The translations under genes and the position numbers were made by a program. Below the pieces are notes generated by a model, which had not been told where the DNA came from, ran no database searches, and saw only the letters and a list, made by a program, of their open reading frames with translations. Shown here in pieces: positions 8,350 through 18,043 of a stretch of DNA of 42,741 bases (the first letter of the stretch is position 1; each line of letters starts with the position of its first letter). The stretch spans positions 1-42,741 of the forward strand of contig JAISFS010000256.1 in the NCBI GenBank assembly GCA_031263485.1, read 5' to 3'. The DNA is from Deltaproteobacteria bacterium. Lineage in GTDB: Bacteria > Desulfobacterota > Desulfarculia > Adiutricales > Adiutricaceae.

Positions 8350-8589
8350 GAGCGATATCCGGAGGCCGGGGCGCGACGGCGTCGCGGGGGGGAGCGTCGC
8401 CGGCATGGAGAAATCGCCAGGGACGTGCGGTATGTCGCGGGCGCTGGCACCCAGAGTGACATCGGCGCGAGGGAGAGCCGCAAGAGGATTGCTCGCGCGG
8501 GGCGGATCCCGGCATGTGTAGCGTGGGGCCGATGACCCGCAAGCGTTGCCGGACAGCGATTCCCCGATAGACTTGAGGGCGAGGCGCTC

Positions 8590-8950
8590 CGATGCCGTCG
8601 CGGTCGCGGTCCCTGTGACCCGATGCCGTTGCGGGCGCCGTCGCGGCGTACAGATGCCGTCGCGCTCCCTGCTTCGCGATGCCGTTGCGGGCGCCGTCGC
8701 GGCGTGCTGATATCCTCGAGGTCGTGGTCCCTGCTTCGCGATGTCGTTGCGGGCGCCGTCGCGGCGTGCTGATATCCTCGAGGTCGCGCTCCCTGCTTCG
8801 CGATGTCGTTGCGGGCGCCGTCGCGGCGTGCTGATATCCTCGAGGTCGTGGTCCCTGCTTCTCGATATCGTTGCGGGTGCCGTCGCGGCGTGCTGATATC
8901 CTCGAGGTCGTGGTCCCTGCTTCTCGATATCGTTGCGGGTGCCGTTGCGC
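8590..8950. repeat. Minisatellite, 62-bp unit, about 6 copies
   Basis: The landmark TATCCTCGAG recurs at 8711, 8773, 8835 and 8897, exactly 62 bp apart. Two diverged copies precede it from about 8590. Each unit also carries CGTTGCGGGCGCCGTCGCGG and GGTCCCTGCTTC. Because 62 is not a multiple of three, all frames are cycled and the long Arg-rich open frames on the minus strand are artefacts. Confidence 0.92.
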
Positions 8951-8954
8951 CGGA

Positions 8955-9065
8955 CGGTTCCGACAGGGCATACACCCTTCTGAAAGAAAGATATGAAGGA
9001 CACGCTGGAGATGCAGATGAGTTGGCGGAATTGGAGGCCCGCTTGCTCAATAATCAGAATCCGAT
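8955..9065 (+). pseudogene. Short protein-like fragment, unidentified
   Basis: Directly after the minisatellite one frame reads GSDRAYTLLKERYEGHAGD and continues DELAELEARLLNNQN. The composition and lower GC look like a real helical protein end, but there is no start and no recognised family. It may be the remains of a gene whose 5' part was replaced by the repeat array. Confidence 0.25.
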
Positions 9066-10411
9066 GATGTTATCGCATCAGGATAATTTTTCGGAGTCCA
9101 GTCGGACAGGATCATGCGCGGAAGCAGAGCGGGGCGGAGATTGTTTCCGAAAGTGACTCAAAATCATAGTGTTATTTTAATATCTAAAAAATAGAGCATG
9201 TCAGCTCCCTGAAATGATGAGAAATTTCAGCATGTTGGAAGTAGCGTTAAAAACATGCGCGTTCAGGTTAGAAACACCGTGTTTTCAAGGTTTCACGTTG
9301 AAATCGGAATTGACGGCACTGTTGACGGTTCCTCGCTTGCAGGCGGAGAGGCAAGGGTTCCGGCGGGTGGCCCGGCACCGGTTCAGGGCATCGCCCGATT
9401 GCGGGTGGCGATTGTCCGGGTGGCTCGGAAGCTTCTCGGTTCCGATCCTTAAAGGAAACGGTCTCGGGCGAGGTCGCCGACGGTCGCTGACGGCGGCGGA
9501 ACGCTTCGGCAAGTCAGTGTGTATCGTCCGGCGCCCCCGTTGCGGCCAAGCCGCTGGCTTGCCGTGAGTCCCGCTCCTTCGTTTATGCCCGTTTCGATTC
9601 GCTTGTACGGTACGCCCGCCAAATCTACTCGGCTCCTTCCGGCAGGCTTGAGCTAGCTTGAGAAAACCCGGTCGTGACCTTGATGGGGGCTACGCCCTTC
9701 CGGTCCCATGACAAGGCTACGGGGCTGTTCCTGTCCGTCGGGAGATGCGGCGGCCTGCAGGCGCGCGATCCCGACTGCCCCGACCCAAGGGCAGTCACCT
9801 GCGGCGCGGCCTTTCCGGGGCGTTACTGAGGCGGTCTTCACGCGACCTGCCAGCGACTTCCCCGCGACTTGCCCCGACTACCCCGCGACTTCCGGCGAGC
9901 CTTACGTCCGACTCCCATATGGCTCAAGCGTGCTCAAGCATGACGGCTGCGTGGCCCGCGAATGGGCACCGGCGCGGACGGCGGTGATGAAGCTGTGGGA
10001 TCGGAATGAATTTGCCTGTTGTTTTGCCTTTGTTGTGTGAGAATTTGGGCTGAACGTTCTGCGTTTCGAAAATTTCGTCTTCCCGCCTGGACCCCTACGG
10101 CGCGCGCCGGACGTGTGCCTTAACGCATATGTTAACCTCCTGATTTCCTTGAAATTTTTAATAATCGCCCTCCCGCAGCGATGTCCCGTCCGCCGCGTCA
10201 GCATCCTGCCCGGCTGGCCGCCAGGTGCGCGGGCAAGTCTCGCGGGGGAGGCGGCAGTCCGACGGTTTCCCGCGGCGGGGAGGGGCCGGGGTTTCCCGCG
10301 AAGGCGTTTCAAAAAATCAGGCATGGCAAGGAGATGAGTGCCGCTGGTCCCGCCCGGGGCCGCCGCGGGGACTTTCGGGCGGCGGGCGTCTGCCCACTTT
10401 AAAATAATGAC
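9066..10411. other. Gene-free stretch of about 1.3 kb
   Basis: No gene or RNA is recognised. Small AT-rich patches occur near 9160-9210 and 10005-10070. A short dyad TTAACGCATATGTTAA lies at 10120-10135. Confidence 0.4.
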
Positions 10412-10440
10412 TTGACAAGAAGCCCGTTTTGGTTTATTCC
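10412..10440 (+). promoter_or_regulatory. Candidate promoter upstream of the acs operon
   Basis: A perfect TTGACA (10412-10417) in an AT-rich patch is followed after 17 bp by TATTCC. The -10 match is poor and an alternative TATAGA at 10442 is too far away. If used, the acsD leader would be about 720 bases long. Confidence 0.3.
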
Positions 10441-10447
10441 GTATAGA

Positions 10448-11171
10448 AACGCGAAACCTGTCTTCAGGCCCACCCTCACTATTTAGAGTTCACTGATGAG
10501 AGATCCAGCAAAGAGAGGCGCCGTCAACGCCGCAATATCGCATTGTTGCCGCACGGCCTTTTTGCGTCCTGCGACGCACTGCCCATCCGACTGCGGCGCC
10601 CCGGCGCGGCAGGGGAGCGGCACATGGCGTTGCCGGAAGGGATCCAGCGTTTTCGCCCGCTTCATCCAGCCTCTTTAGAGGCCGGAGGGAGCGGTTTTTT
10701 TTTGCCGGGATCCCGACCCGCCGGGATCGCGGACCGAGAGCGGCGGCGGAGCGGTCGAGCTGCCTTCACGAGAGCCAGCCCGCAGGCGGGCCCGAAGGCC
10801 CCGACGCCGATTCTTCCAGTGAGGACGGGGAGGGTTCCGCCCTGTCCCCCCCCAGCCGTTTCCGGGCAGGGCTCCCCCCGCCCCGCCTGTCCCCGCCCTG
10901 GCCCAGCGCCCTTCACCGCCCCCGCCCCGGAGCTCCGTAACCACGCAGAGCCGACGGACCGCCGCGGCCCGGGGGCCGGAGAGCCCCTTCGGACCAGAAT
11001 CCTTCCCGCCGGCCTCGCCGCGGGGAGATCCAAAAGGCCCGCGAAAAAGGAAGTGACCGCCTTTCGCGCCCGCCCGCGCGCTCGCAAAGAGTCAGATTTT
11101 CATCAATTCCGTTCGGCCGAAAGCTCCAAACATGGCCGTCCCGATTCCCCAGATTTCCCAGGAGGTGGATC
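10448..11171. other. Long leader region of the acs operon
   Basis: No gene. A small hairpin (GCCTCT/AGAGGC, about 10669-10682) followed by a GC stretch and a nine-T run (about 10692-10700) could act as an attenuator or terminator, and GATCCC/GGGATC pair just after it. No cobalamin riboswitch box was recognised. Confidence 0.35.
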
Positions 11172-12164
11172 TTGGCCTTCCAAGTCAGCAAAGTTAAGTA
11201 CAGCGGGAAGATTAACGAAGTCCCGCTCGGCACCCAGAAGCTTATCGTGGGCGGACAGTCAGCCTACAACTTCCACGATTTCGAGGGTACCTTCCCCCAC
11301 AAGCCCGTCGTCGGCCTGCAGGTATGGGACATGGATCCCGGCGAGTCCTACCCGGCCCCCCTGGCCGAGGCCTTCGCCGGCGTCCTGAACGACCCGGCTG
11401 CCTGGGCCAAGAAGTGCGTCGAGTACGGCGCGCAGCTCGTCTCCCTGCAGCTCAAGAGCTCCGACCCCAACGACCTGGACACCCCGCCTGAGCACGCCGT
11501 CGAGGTCGTCGGCAAGGTCCTGGGCGCCATCAACGTGCCGCTCATCGTGATGGGCGTCGACAACAAGGACAAGGACGTCGAGACCCTCTCCAAGGTCGCC
11601 GAGGCCTACAACGGCAAGAATCTCGTCATCGGGCCCATCACCGACAAGAACTACAAGCAGCTCGGGGCCCAGGCCCTGGCCTACGGCCACTCCATCGTGG
11701 CCAAGTCGCCCATCGACGTCAACCTGGCCAAGCAGCTGGACATCCTTCTGATGGACCTCGGCGTCAAGGCCGACAAGATCCTCGTCGACCCCACCATCAG
11801 CGGCCTGGGCTACGGCCTGGAGTACACCTACTCGATCATGGAGCGCATCAACATGGCCGCCCTGGTCCAGCAGGACGACAAGCTCCAGCAGCCCATCATC
11901 GCGATAATCGGGGACGAGACCTGGAAGGTCAAGGAGTGCCAGCTCCCGGTCGAGGGCAACGAGACCATGGGCAACCAGCTGTGCCGCGGCGTCCTCATGG
12001 AGACCACCACAGCCGTCTCCTTCCTGGCGGCGGGCGCCTCCGTGATCCTCTGCGCCCACCCCGGGGCGCTGAAGCTCACCCAGGCATACATCAACGCCGC
12101 CTCCGACGGCGGCGCGATAGCCGATCCGGGCATCGGCGAGGTCCCCATCACGCAGATCCCGTAG
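11172..12164 (+). CDS. acsD: CODH/ACS corrinoid iron-sulfur protein, small subunit (AcsD)
   Basis: This 330-aa cytoplasmic protein is the TIM-barrel small subunit of the corrinoid iron-sulfur protein, which carries the methyl group from AcsE to AcsB. The N-terminus (VSKVKYSGKINEVPLG ... VGGQSAYNFHDFEG) and the segments GAQLVSLQLKSSDPN, NVPLIVMGVDNKDKD and ILVDPTISGLGYGLEYTYS are characteristic of AcsD. Length is close to the bacterial family (about 310-330). The start is TTG at 11172, chosen because a consensus AGGAGG lies 6 bases upstream and because the family N-terminus begins there; no ATG fits. It opens the acs gene run and is followed by a GC-rich stem-loop and a small unknown ORF. Confidence 0.95.
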   Translation: MAFQVSKVKYSGKINEVPLGTQKLIVGGQSAYNFHDFEGTFPHKPVVGLQVWDMDPGESYPAPLAEAFAGVLNDPAAWAKKCVEYGAQLVSLQLKSSDPNDLDTPPEHAVEVVGKVLGAINVPLIVMGVDNKDKDVETLSKVAEAYNGKNLVIGPITDKNYKQLGAQALAYGHSIVAKSPIDVNLAKQLDILLMDLGVKADKILVDPTISGLGYGLEYTYSIMERINMAALVQQDDKLQQPIIAIIGDETWKVKECQLPVEGNETMGNQLCRGVLMETTTAVSFLAAGASVILCAHPGALKLTQAYINAASDGGAIADPGIGEVPITQIP

Positions 12165-12187
12165 CGTCAAGTCCCGGTTCCCCTCCC

Positions 12188-12226
12188 CGGAGGCCCTCGC
12201 GGGCCCCCGGGGCGCCGGGGCCTCCG
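12188..12226 (+). other. Intercistronic GC stem-loop (acsD / small ORF)
   Basis: Arms CGGAGGCCC and GGGCCTCCG (9 bp) enclose an internally foldable GC-rich loop 24 bp after the acsD stop. There is no T-run, so it is more likely an mRNA stability or processing element than a terminator. Confidence 0.5.
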
Positions 12227-12423
12227 CTCCGGCGCCGGGCCGACCCCGACCCGTCCGGGCCCGAAGCCCCCTTCACCTGAGGCCGCTCCTACCCGCCTCG
12301 GCCCCTTGCTCCGGGTCCGGGCCCGCCGGGGCCGCCATCCGATTCCGACCGGGCCAGGCGGCCCGGAGCCGCGGGTCCCGCGAGGGGCCCTTCCCACCCC
12401 AAGAGTCATCTGCGAGGAAGACC

Positions 12424-12570
12424 ATGAGCGAAAAGAAAGCCAAAGACGCCGCCAAGGCCGCCCCGGCGCCTCAGGCGGAGGGCGACAAGCCCAAGGTCTC
12501 GGACACCCCTGTAGCCGACGCCATCATCGCCAACACCGACCGCGTCCACGTTCGGATCCCCAGGTACTAG
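12424..12570 (+). CDS. Small unknown protein encoded between acsD and acsA
   Basis: This 48-aa ORF is too short for most gene finders. It starts at an ATG with a good ribosome site (GAGGAAG, about 4 bases away). The product begins MSEKKAKDAAKAAPAPQ, a Lys/Ala/Pro-rich flexible part, and ends with a more ordered TPVADAIIANTDRVHVRIPRY. It is on the same strand as its neighbours, 259 bp after acsD and 553 bp before acsA. I do not recognise a family. It could be a small accessory protein of the complex, the surviving start of a decayed gene, or chance; the ribosome site and the non-repetitive C-terminal half argue against chance. Confidence 0.5.
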   Translation: MSEKKAKDAAKAAPAPQAEGDKPKVSDTPVADAIIANTDRVHVRIPRY

Positions 12571-13123
12571 AAGGCGACCGGCCCTGCCGCGCCACCCCGC
12601 CTGACCGCCGCGGCGGACATACGGGACATTCAGGCGCGCACGGCCCCGCCCTGAGGGACACGTCCGGCCCTACCGCTGAGGGGAGCCAATCCCGGCCCGA
12701 CCCCTTGAGAAGGAGCCGGTCCCGTCCAGACCCCGCGAGAGGAGCTGGACCTGGCCCCCAAGGAGGGACGGGGAGAGTTCGTCGGCCGGGGCGCCCTGAG
12801 GCGGACGGTCGATCCGCGAGCCCGTCACAACACCTTTCCCGTACGTCCGCTTCCCCCCGCAGGCCGCCGCCCGCGAGACGCGAGAGCCCGGCGGCCCTCC
12901 TCGTCCCGGTGCCCGAAGGCCCGCCGCAGGCCGCGCGGGCCGCCCGCCTACAGGGCCCGCCACGGGCGGACCCGCTACAGAGTTTCAGCGGTCCTCGCGC
13001 GTCCGGAGAATTTCGGGACGTCCGCAGGCCCTGCCACGAACGCGAAAACTCCGTGTTTACACCCGAGAATACCGCAACCCTCTCCGCTGTTCCGAAGGGG
13101 GGATTCCACGAAGGAGTCAGTTA
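12571..13123. other. Gap between the small ORF and acsA
   Basis: A 553-bp GC-rich gap without a recognised gene. It contains a perfect 12-bp palindrome CCGCCGCGGCGG at 12605-12616 and a GCCCGC/GCGGGC stem near 12930-12951. The long open frames here lack ribosome sites. Confidence 0.45.
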
Positions 13124-15142
13124 ATGTCTGAATCTACGAACCCGAAAGTGGCCGTGCCCGAACAGGTGTCCATCGACACGGCCACGATCAAGATGCTTCG
13201 CTACGCTCAGTCGAAGGGAGTGGAGACCATATTCGACCGGGCCGTGAAGATGAAGCAGTGCAACTTCGGCACGGAGGGGATCTGCTGCAGGATCTGCGCG
13301 CAGGGCCCCTGTCGCCTGCCCCTGACGAAGGGAATCAAGGACGGCACGGAGCCCGACAACCGCGTGGGCCTCTGCGGGGCCACCGCGTCCACGATAGTCG
13401 ACAGGAACTTCATCCGCCAGGTAGCCGCCGGCTGCGCGTCGCACTCCGACCACGGCAGGGGCGTGACCGAGACCTTCCTCGCCATGGCCCACCGCGAGGC
13501 CCACGACTACACCATCAAGGACGAGATTAAGCTCCGCGAGGTGGCGGGCTTCTACGACATCCCCGTGACCGAGGAGAAGGACGGGGTCCAGGTCCCCCGC
13601 GACAAGTGGGCGATCGCGGTCGACGTGGGCGAGAGGGCCCTCGCGCAGTGGGGCCAGCAGAGGGGCGAGCTCGCCTACCTCAAGCGTGCCCCCAAGGCCA
13701 CCCAGGCCCGCTGGGAGAAGCACGGCGTCAAGCCCCGGGGCATCGACCGCGAGATAGTCGAGATCATGCACCGCACCCACATGGGCGTGGACCAGGACTA
13801 CAGGAACCTCATCCACCAGGGCAGCCGCTGCTCGCTGGGCAACGGCTGGGGCGGCAGCATGATGGCGACGGATCTCCAGGACGTCATGTTCGGGACCCCG
13901 TACCCCACCACCGGCAAGATCAACCTGGGAGTGCTGTCGCGCGACAAGGTCAACGTCATCGTGCACGGCCACGACCCGCTGGTCTCCGAGATGATAGTCT
14001 GCGCCGTCCACCTCCCCGAGATGCAGGAGTACGCCCGCTCCAAGGGCGCGGCCGGCTTCGTCGTCTCCGGCATGTGCTGCACCGCGAACGAGATCCTGGT
14101 CCGCCACGGCATGCCGATCGCCGGCGACTACCTCCAGCAGGAGCTGGCGGTCGTGACTGGAGCGGTCGAGGCCATGGTGGTGGACGTCCAGTGCATCATG
14201 GAGAGCCTGGCCAGGGTCTCCGAGTGCTACCACACGAAGTTCATCACGACCATGCCGATAGCCAAGTGCGCCTACGGCAAGAACACGGTCCACGTTGAGT
14301 TCGACGAGCACCTGGCCCTGGAAAAGGCCAAGGAGATACTGCGCATCGCCGCCGACAACTTCCCCAACCGCGGCGAGGTCCATATCCCCTCCGAGACTAA
14401 CCGCATGGTCGTCGGCTTCTCCACCGAGGCCATCAAGTACCACCTCGGGGGCACCTTCCGCGGCTCCTTCGTGCCCCTGAACGACAACATCATCAACGGC
14501 CGCATCCGCGGCATCGTCGGCGTCGTGGGATGCAACAACGCCCGCGTCGAGCACGACGAGGTCCACGTGGCCATGATCAAGGAGCTCATCGCGAACGACT
14601 GCATCATCCTCACCACCGGCTGCTCGGCCATGGCCTGCGGCAAGGCCGGCCTCCTCACCCCCGAGGCGGCGGCCGTGTACGCCGGGCCCGGCCTGGCCGA
14701 GGTCTGCGAGGCCGTCGGCATCCCGCCGGTCCTCCACATGGGATCCTGCCTCGACAACTCCCGCATCCTGACGGCCGCCACCGAGGTGGTGCATGCCGGC
14801 GGGCTCGGGAAGGAGCTGGCCGATCTCCCCGCCGCGGGCGCCGCCCCCGGCTGGATGAGCGAGAAGGCCATCGGCATCGGCCAGTATTTCGTCACCTCCG
14901 GCGTTTACGTAATGATAGGCGTCCCCCTCGCCATCGCCGGCTCCCCCGAGGTGAAGCGCCACCTCGAGCACGACATGGAGGAGCTCTACGGCGGCAAGTG
15001 GGACTACGAGCCCGACCCCGTCCTGGCCGCCAGGAAGATAATCCAGCACATCGACGAGAAGCGCACGGCCCTGGGCATCGACAAGGCCCGCGAGCGCGTC
15101 CTGCTCGACATGTCCGACCGTCGGGAAATCGAGGCCGCCTAA
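13124..15142 (+). CDS. acsA: Carbon monoxide dehydrogenase, CODH/ACS alpha-type catalytic subunit (AcsA/CooS)
   Basis: This 672-aa nickel-iron enzyme interconverts CO2 and CO and feeds CO to acetyl-CoA synthase. The N-terminal iron-sulfur cysteine set is CNFGTEGICCRICAQGPC (Cys46, 54, 55, 58, 63). C-cluster motifs follow: HGHDPLVSE for the histidine, then GMCCTANE, DVQCIM, VGVVGCNN, TTGCSAMACGKAG and MGSCLDNSR for the cysteines. Length is as in acetogens and sulfate reducers. The ATG at 13124 has AAGGAG seven bases upstream. It lies upstream of acsB with an 86-bp gap, which points to the bifunctional CODH/ACS rather than a stand-alone CooS. No nickel-insertion gene (cooC/acsF) is in the window. 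Confidence 0.96.
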   Translation: MSESTNPKVAVPEQVSIDTATIKMLRYAQSKGVETIFDRAVKMKQCNFGTEGICCRICAQGPCRLPLTKGIKDGTEPDNRVGLCGATASTIVDRNFIRQVAAGCASHSDHGRGVTETFLAMAHREAHDYTIKDEIKLREVAGFYDIPVTEEKDGVQVPRDKWAIAVDVGERALAQWGQQRGELAYLKRAPKATQARWEKHGVKPRGIDREIVEIMHRTHMGVDQDYRNLIHQGSRCSLGNGWGGSMMATDLQDVMFGTPYPTTGKINLGVLSRDKVNVIVHGHDPLVSEMIVCAVHLPEMQEYARSKGAAGFVVSGMCCTANEILVRHGMPIAGDYLQQELAVVTGAVEAMVVDVQCIMESLARVSECYHTKFITTMPIAKCAYGKNTVHVEFDEHLALEKAKEILRIAADNFPNRGEVHIPSETNRMVVGFSTEAIKYHLGGTFRGSFVPLNDNIINGRIRGIVGVVGCNNARVEHDEVHVAMIKELIANDCIILTTGCSAMACGKAGLLTPEAAAVYAGPGLAEVCEAVGIPPVLHMGSCLDNSRILTAATEVVHAGGLGKELADLPAAGAAPGWMSEKAIGIGQYFVTSGVYVMIGVPLAIAGSPEVKRHLEHDMEELYGGKWDYEPDPVLAARKIIQHIDEKRTALGIDKARERVLLDMSDRREIEAA

Positions 15143-15150
15143 CCCATTTT

Positions 15151-15169
15151 GGCGGGGCCGCGCCCCGCC
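15151..15169 (+). other. Intercistronic GC stem-loop (acsA / acsB)
   Basis: A perfect 8-bp stem GGCGGGGC/GCCCCGCC with a CGC loop lies 9 bp after the acsA stop. No T-run follows. Confidence 0.55.
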
Positions 15170-15228
15170 GCCACCCCGGCCCGACCGGCGGGGGCGGACG
15201 CGCGGGCCCCACCGGAGGAGACAATCGT

Positions 15229-17445
15229 ATGTCGAAGCTTGTTGCCTTCGCCGCCATCCAGGGCGGCTACAACATAGTCCAGAAGGCGGAGGGCATCTAC
15301 AAGGCCGCCCTGGAGGAGTTCGGGCCCGACAGGAAGCTCGAGTTCCCCAACACCGCCTACTACCTTCCCGTCAACTACTCGCTTCTGGGCATCCCCATCA
15401 AGACGCTGGGAGACGCCCAGAAGTGCCTCGACGTGTGCCGGAAGCTGTTGCCCCCGCACATCAAGAGCCTCAACTACCTGCCCTACCTCGGGCCGCTGCT
15501 GGACGCCGGCATGGCCGCCATCCTGGCCGAGGAGATAGTCGAGGGCATCCGCTACATCCGCGAGCCCGACTTCTACACCGTGTCCGAGGAGACCGAGCCC
15601 GACCAGGGCAAGCTCTGGCTGGGAGCGGCCGAGGACACCATCTTCCGGAAGCGCGGCGTGTCCTTCGTCGACGGCTCCGCCCCCGGCTTCGTCGCCATAG
15701 TCGGCGCGGCCCCGAACCCCGAGATCGCGAAGGCCATCGCGCTCGAGTATCAGCGCCGGTCCATCTACGTGTTCATGTGCGCCAACCAGGGCGGCACCAC
15801 CTTCTCCGAGCAGCTGGTGGAGGCCGGGGTCGAGGTCGGGTGGAACACCCGCCTGGTCCCGTACGGCCCGGACATCTCGGCGGCCGTCTTCGCGCTGGGC
15901 TTCGCCAACCGCGTGGCCATGGGCTTCGGCGGCGTCACCCCCGGCGACTACCGCAAGGTGCTCCTGTACAACAAGGACCGCGTCTTCGCGTTCGTGAACG
16001 CGCTGGGCGAGGTCAACGCCGAATGGGCGGCCAACGCCGCCGGCTGCGTGAACTGGGGCTTCCCCACGCTCGCCGACACCGACATCCCCGAGATCCTGCC
16101 CACCGGCGTCTGCACCTACGAGCACGTCGTGGCCAACGTCCCCCTGGATGAGATGGTGCAGAAGTCCGTCGAGGTCAGGGGCCTCAAGACGACCGTGGCC
16201 ACGGTGGACATCCCCCTCGCCTACGGTCCCGCCTTCGAGGGCGAGCGCGTCCGCCGAGGCGACATGTACTGCGAGATGGGCGGGTCGTCCCAGACCGCGG
16301 TGGTCGAGTGGGTCACCTCGGTGGCCAACCTGGACCAGGTGGAGGACGGCAAGATCACGGTCATCGGCCCGGACATCGCGGACGTGAAGGAGGGCGGCTC
16401 CCTCCCCCTGGCCATCAAGGTCACCGTTACCGGCCGCAAGTTCCAGGAGGACTTCGAGCCCATCCTGGAGCGCCAGGTCCACCACCTCATCAACTACGCC
16501 CAGGGCCTCATGCATACAGGCCAGCGGGACATCGGCATGCTCCGCGTGTCCAAGGACGCCGTGGCCAAGGGCTTCACCATCCGCCACCTGGGCGTGATCC
16601 TCCACGCGAAGCTCCACCAGGACTTCGGCGCGATCTTCGACAAGCTCCAGGTCGACATCTACACCGATCACGACAAGGCGGTCGCGGTCCGCGACCAGGC
16701 CAGGAAGGTCTACACCGTCCGCGATGCCCGCGTCGAGAACATGACGGACGAGACCACCCAGATCTACTACTCCTGCCTCCTGTGCCAGAGCTTCGCGCCG
16801 AACCACGTCTGCGTGGTGAGCCCTGAGCGTACCGGCCTCTGCGGCGCCTACAACTGGATGGACTGCAAGGCCAGTTACGAGATTAACACCACCGGCCCCA
16901 ACCAGCCCCTTGACAAGGGCGACGTCCTCGACCCCGTCCTGGGCGTCTTCGCGGGAGCGAACGAGTACATCGCCATGGCGTCCAGGCAGGCCGTCACCAA
17001 CGTCTGCTTCTACAGCATGGTGAACGACCCCATGACCACCTGCGGGTGCTGCGAGTGCATCGCGGCGCTCCTTCCCATGTGCAACGGCATCATGACCGTC
17101 AACCGCGACTACACCGGCGAGACGCCCTCGGGGATGAAGTTCTCGACCCTGGCGGGCACCATGGGCGGCGGCGGGCAGACTCCGGGCTTCGTGGGCCACT
17201 CCAAGTACAACATCATCCAGAAGAAGTTCCTCGTCGGCGACGGCGGGCTCCTGCGCATGGTGTGGATGCCCAAGAGCCTCAAGGACGAGTACCGCGACAG
17301 GCTCATCCAGCGCGGCACCGAGCTGGGCTATCCCGATCTCATCGACCGCATCGCGGACGAGACCGTGGGCCTCACCGAGGAGGAGATCCTGCCCTTCCTC
17401 CAGGAGAAGGAGCACCCCGCGCTCACGATGGACTCCATCCTCTAG
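15229..17445 (+). CDS. acsB: Acetyl-CoA synthase, CODH/ACS beta subunit (AcsB)
   Basis: This 738-aa protein makes acetyl-CoA from CO, CoA and the methyl group on the corrinoid protein at its nickel-containing A-cluster. The A-cluster ligands are all present: Cys516, 519, 528 and 538 in YSCLLCQSFAPNHVCVV and TGLCG, and Cys605 and 607 in MTTCGCCEC. The spacing equals Moorella AcsB (506, 509, 518, 528, 595, 597) with a constant shift of ten. The ATG at 15229 has GGAGGAG about 8 bases upstream; the frame is open far upstream but that part overlaps acsA out of frame. It follows acsA by 86 bp. This is the bacterial type with the N-terminal CODH-binding domain. Confidence 0.97.
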   Translation: MSKLVAFAAIQGGYNIVQKAEGIYKAALEEFGPDRKLEFPNTAYYLPVNYSLLGIPIKTLGDAQKCLDVCRKLLPPHIKSLNYLPYLGPLLDAGMAAILAEEIVEGIRYIREPDFYTVSEETEPDQGKLWLGAAEDTIFRKRGVSFVDGSAPGFVAIVGAAPNPEIAKAIALEYQRRSIYVFMCANQGGTTFSEQLVEAGVEVGWNTRLVPYGPDISAAVFALGFANRVAMGFGGVTPGDYRKVLLYNKDRVFAFVNALGEVNAEWAANAAGCVNWGFPTLADTDIPEILPTGVCTYEHVVANVPLDEMVQKSVEVRGLKTTVATVDIPLAYGPAFEGERVRRGDMYCEMGGSSQTAVVEWVTSVANLDQVEDGKITVIGPDIADVKEGGSLPLAIKVTVTGRKFQEDFEPILERQVHHLINYAQGLMHTGQRDIGMLRVSKDAVAKGFTIRHLGVILHAKLHQDFGAIFDKLQVDIYTDHDKAVAVRDQARKVYTVRDARVENMTDETTQIYYSCLLCQSFAPNHVCVVSPERTGLCGAYNWMDCKASYEINTTGPNQPLDKGDVLDPVLGVFAGANEYIAMASRQAVTNVCFYSMVNDPMTTCGCCECIAALLPMCNGIMTVNRDYTGETPSGMKFSTLAGTMGGGGQTPGFVGHSKYNIIQKKFLVGDGGLLRMVWMPKSLKDEYRDRLIQRGTELGYPDLIDRIADETVGLTEEEILPFLQEKEHPALTMDSIL

Positions 17446-18043
17446 GCTTCAGGCGTTTCCTCTCCGGGCCCCGGAACAAGGGCCTTAAGGCCCGAGCCCT
17501 CAAGGTCCGTCCGGTCCCTCAAGGTACGGGCCTCAAGGCCGATAACCGGAGGAACGCCCCGTCAGCATCATCCCAGCCCCCGCCCCGTCCCTCCGGACGG
17601 TGCGGGGCGGCTTCCCGACCCGGGGACGCGCGAGCGGCCCCGGGGCCATGCACCGGCCCCGCGCGCGCGGGGCCGGTCCTGCCGCCGACCGGGCACCCTC
17701 CCGGAAGGCGACCGAGGCGGGAGAGCCGGCCAGGCTCCGGCGCCCTAACCACTGACGCCTCACGGCGTCTCCCGCCAGGCCGCGAAGGCCCCGGGATTCA
17801 CGCGGCGCGAAGGCGTCCGCGTCCCGGACGCGCGAACACCCGACCGCTTAACTTTTCCGGCGTCCCCGGCCCAGCCAGGACGCGCTTTCCCCCGGGGTGC
17901 TCCAAGCCCCGGCATCTACCCCCTCCCGAGGGGGCGCCTTGCCATCCGGAGAGCCGCCGGACAGCCTTTCCGGAGGGGACGCGTCCCCCGACAGCGGCCT
18001 TGCGACGCCTTAGCCGGGCCGGATTTTTTTCGAGGAGTTGACT
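17446..18043. other. Gap between acsB and acsC
   Basis: A 598-bp GC-rich stretch with no recognised gene. It contains a perfect 14-bp palindrome (GGGCCTTAAGGCCC, 17480-17493) and the 26-bp palindrome listed separately. A T-run (about 18024-18030) immediately precedes the acsC ribosome site. Confidence 0.45.
17652..17677 (+). other. Perfect 26-bp GC palindrome between acsB and acsC
   Basis: ACCGGCCCCGCGC is followed immediately by its exact reverse complement, giving a 13-bp-arm dyad that would fold into a very stable hairpin in RNA. No U-run follows. Confidence 0.6.

Noticed and set aside
7331..8971. 546-codon minus-strand open frame over the exporter permease and the 62-bp repeats
   Set aside because: Half is antisense to a real permease and half is translation of a 62-bp repeat in cycling frames. 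No start signal.
10448..11171. Possible cobalamin riboswitch upstream of acsD
   Set aside because: The leader is long and structured, but no B12-box or conserved riboswitch core was found by eye.
12306..13124. 272-codon plus-strand frame running into the acsA start
   Set aside because: Arg/Pro/Gly-rich, no ribosome site, and it conflicts with the better-supported 48-codon ORF in another frame.
13121..15049. 642-codon open frame antisense to acsA, and a 758-codon frame antisense to acsB (15139-17415)
   Set aside because: These are reverse-strand shadows of GC-rich genes, with His/Val/Gly/Asp-biased composition and no ribosome sites. The plus-strand products have complete cofactor motifs.
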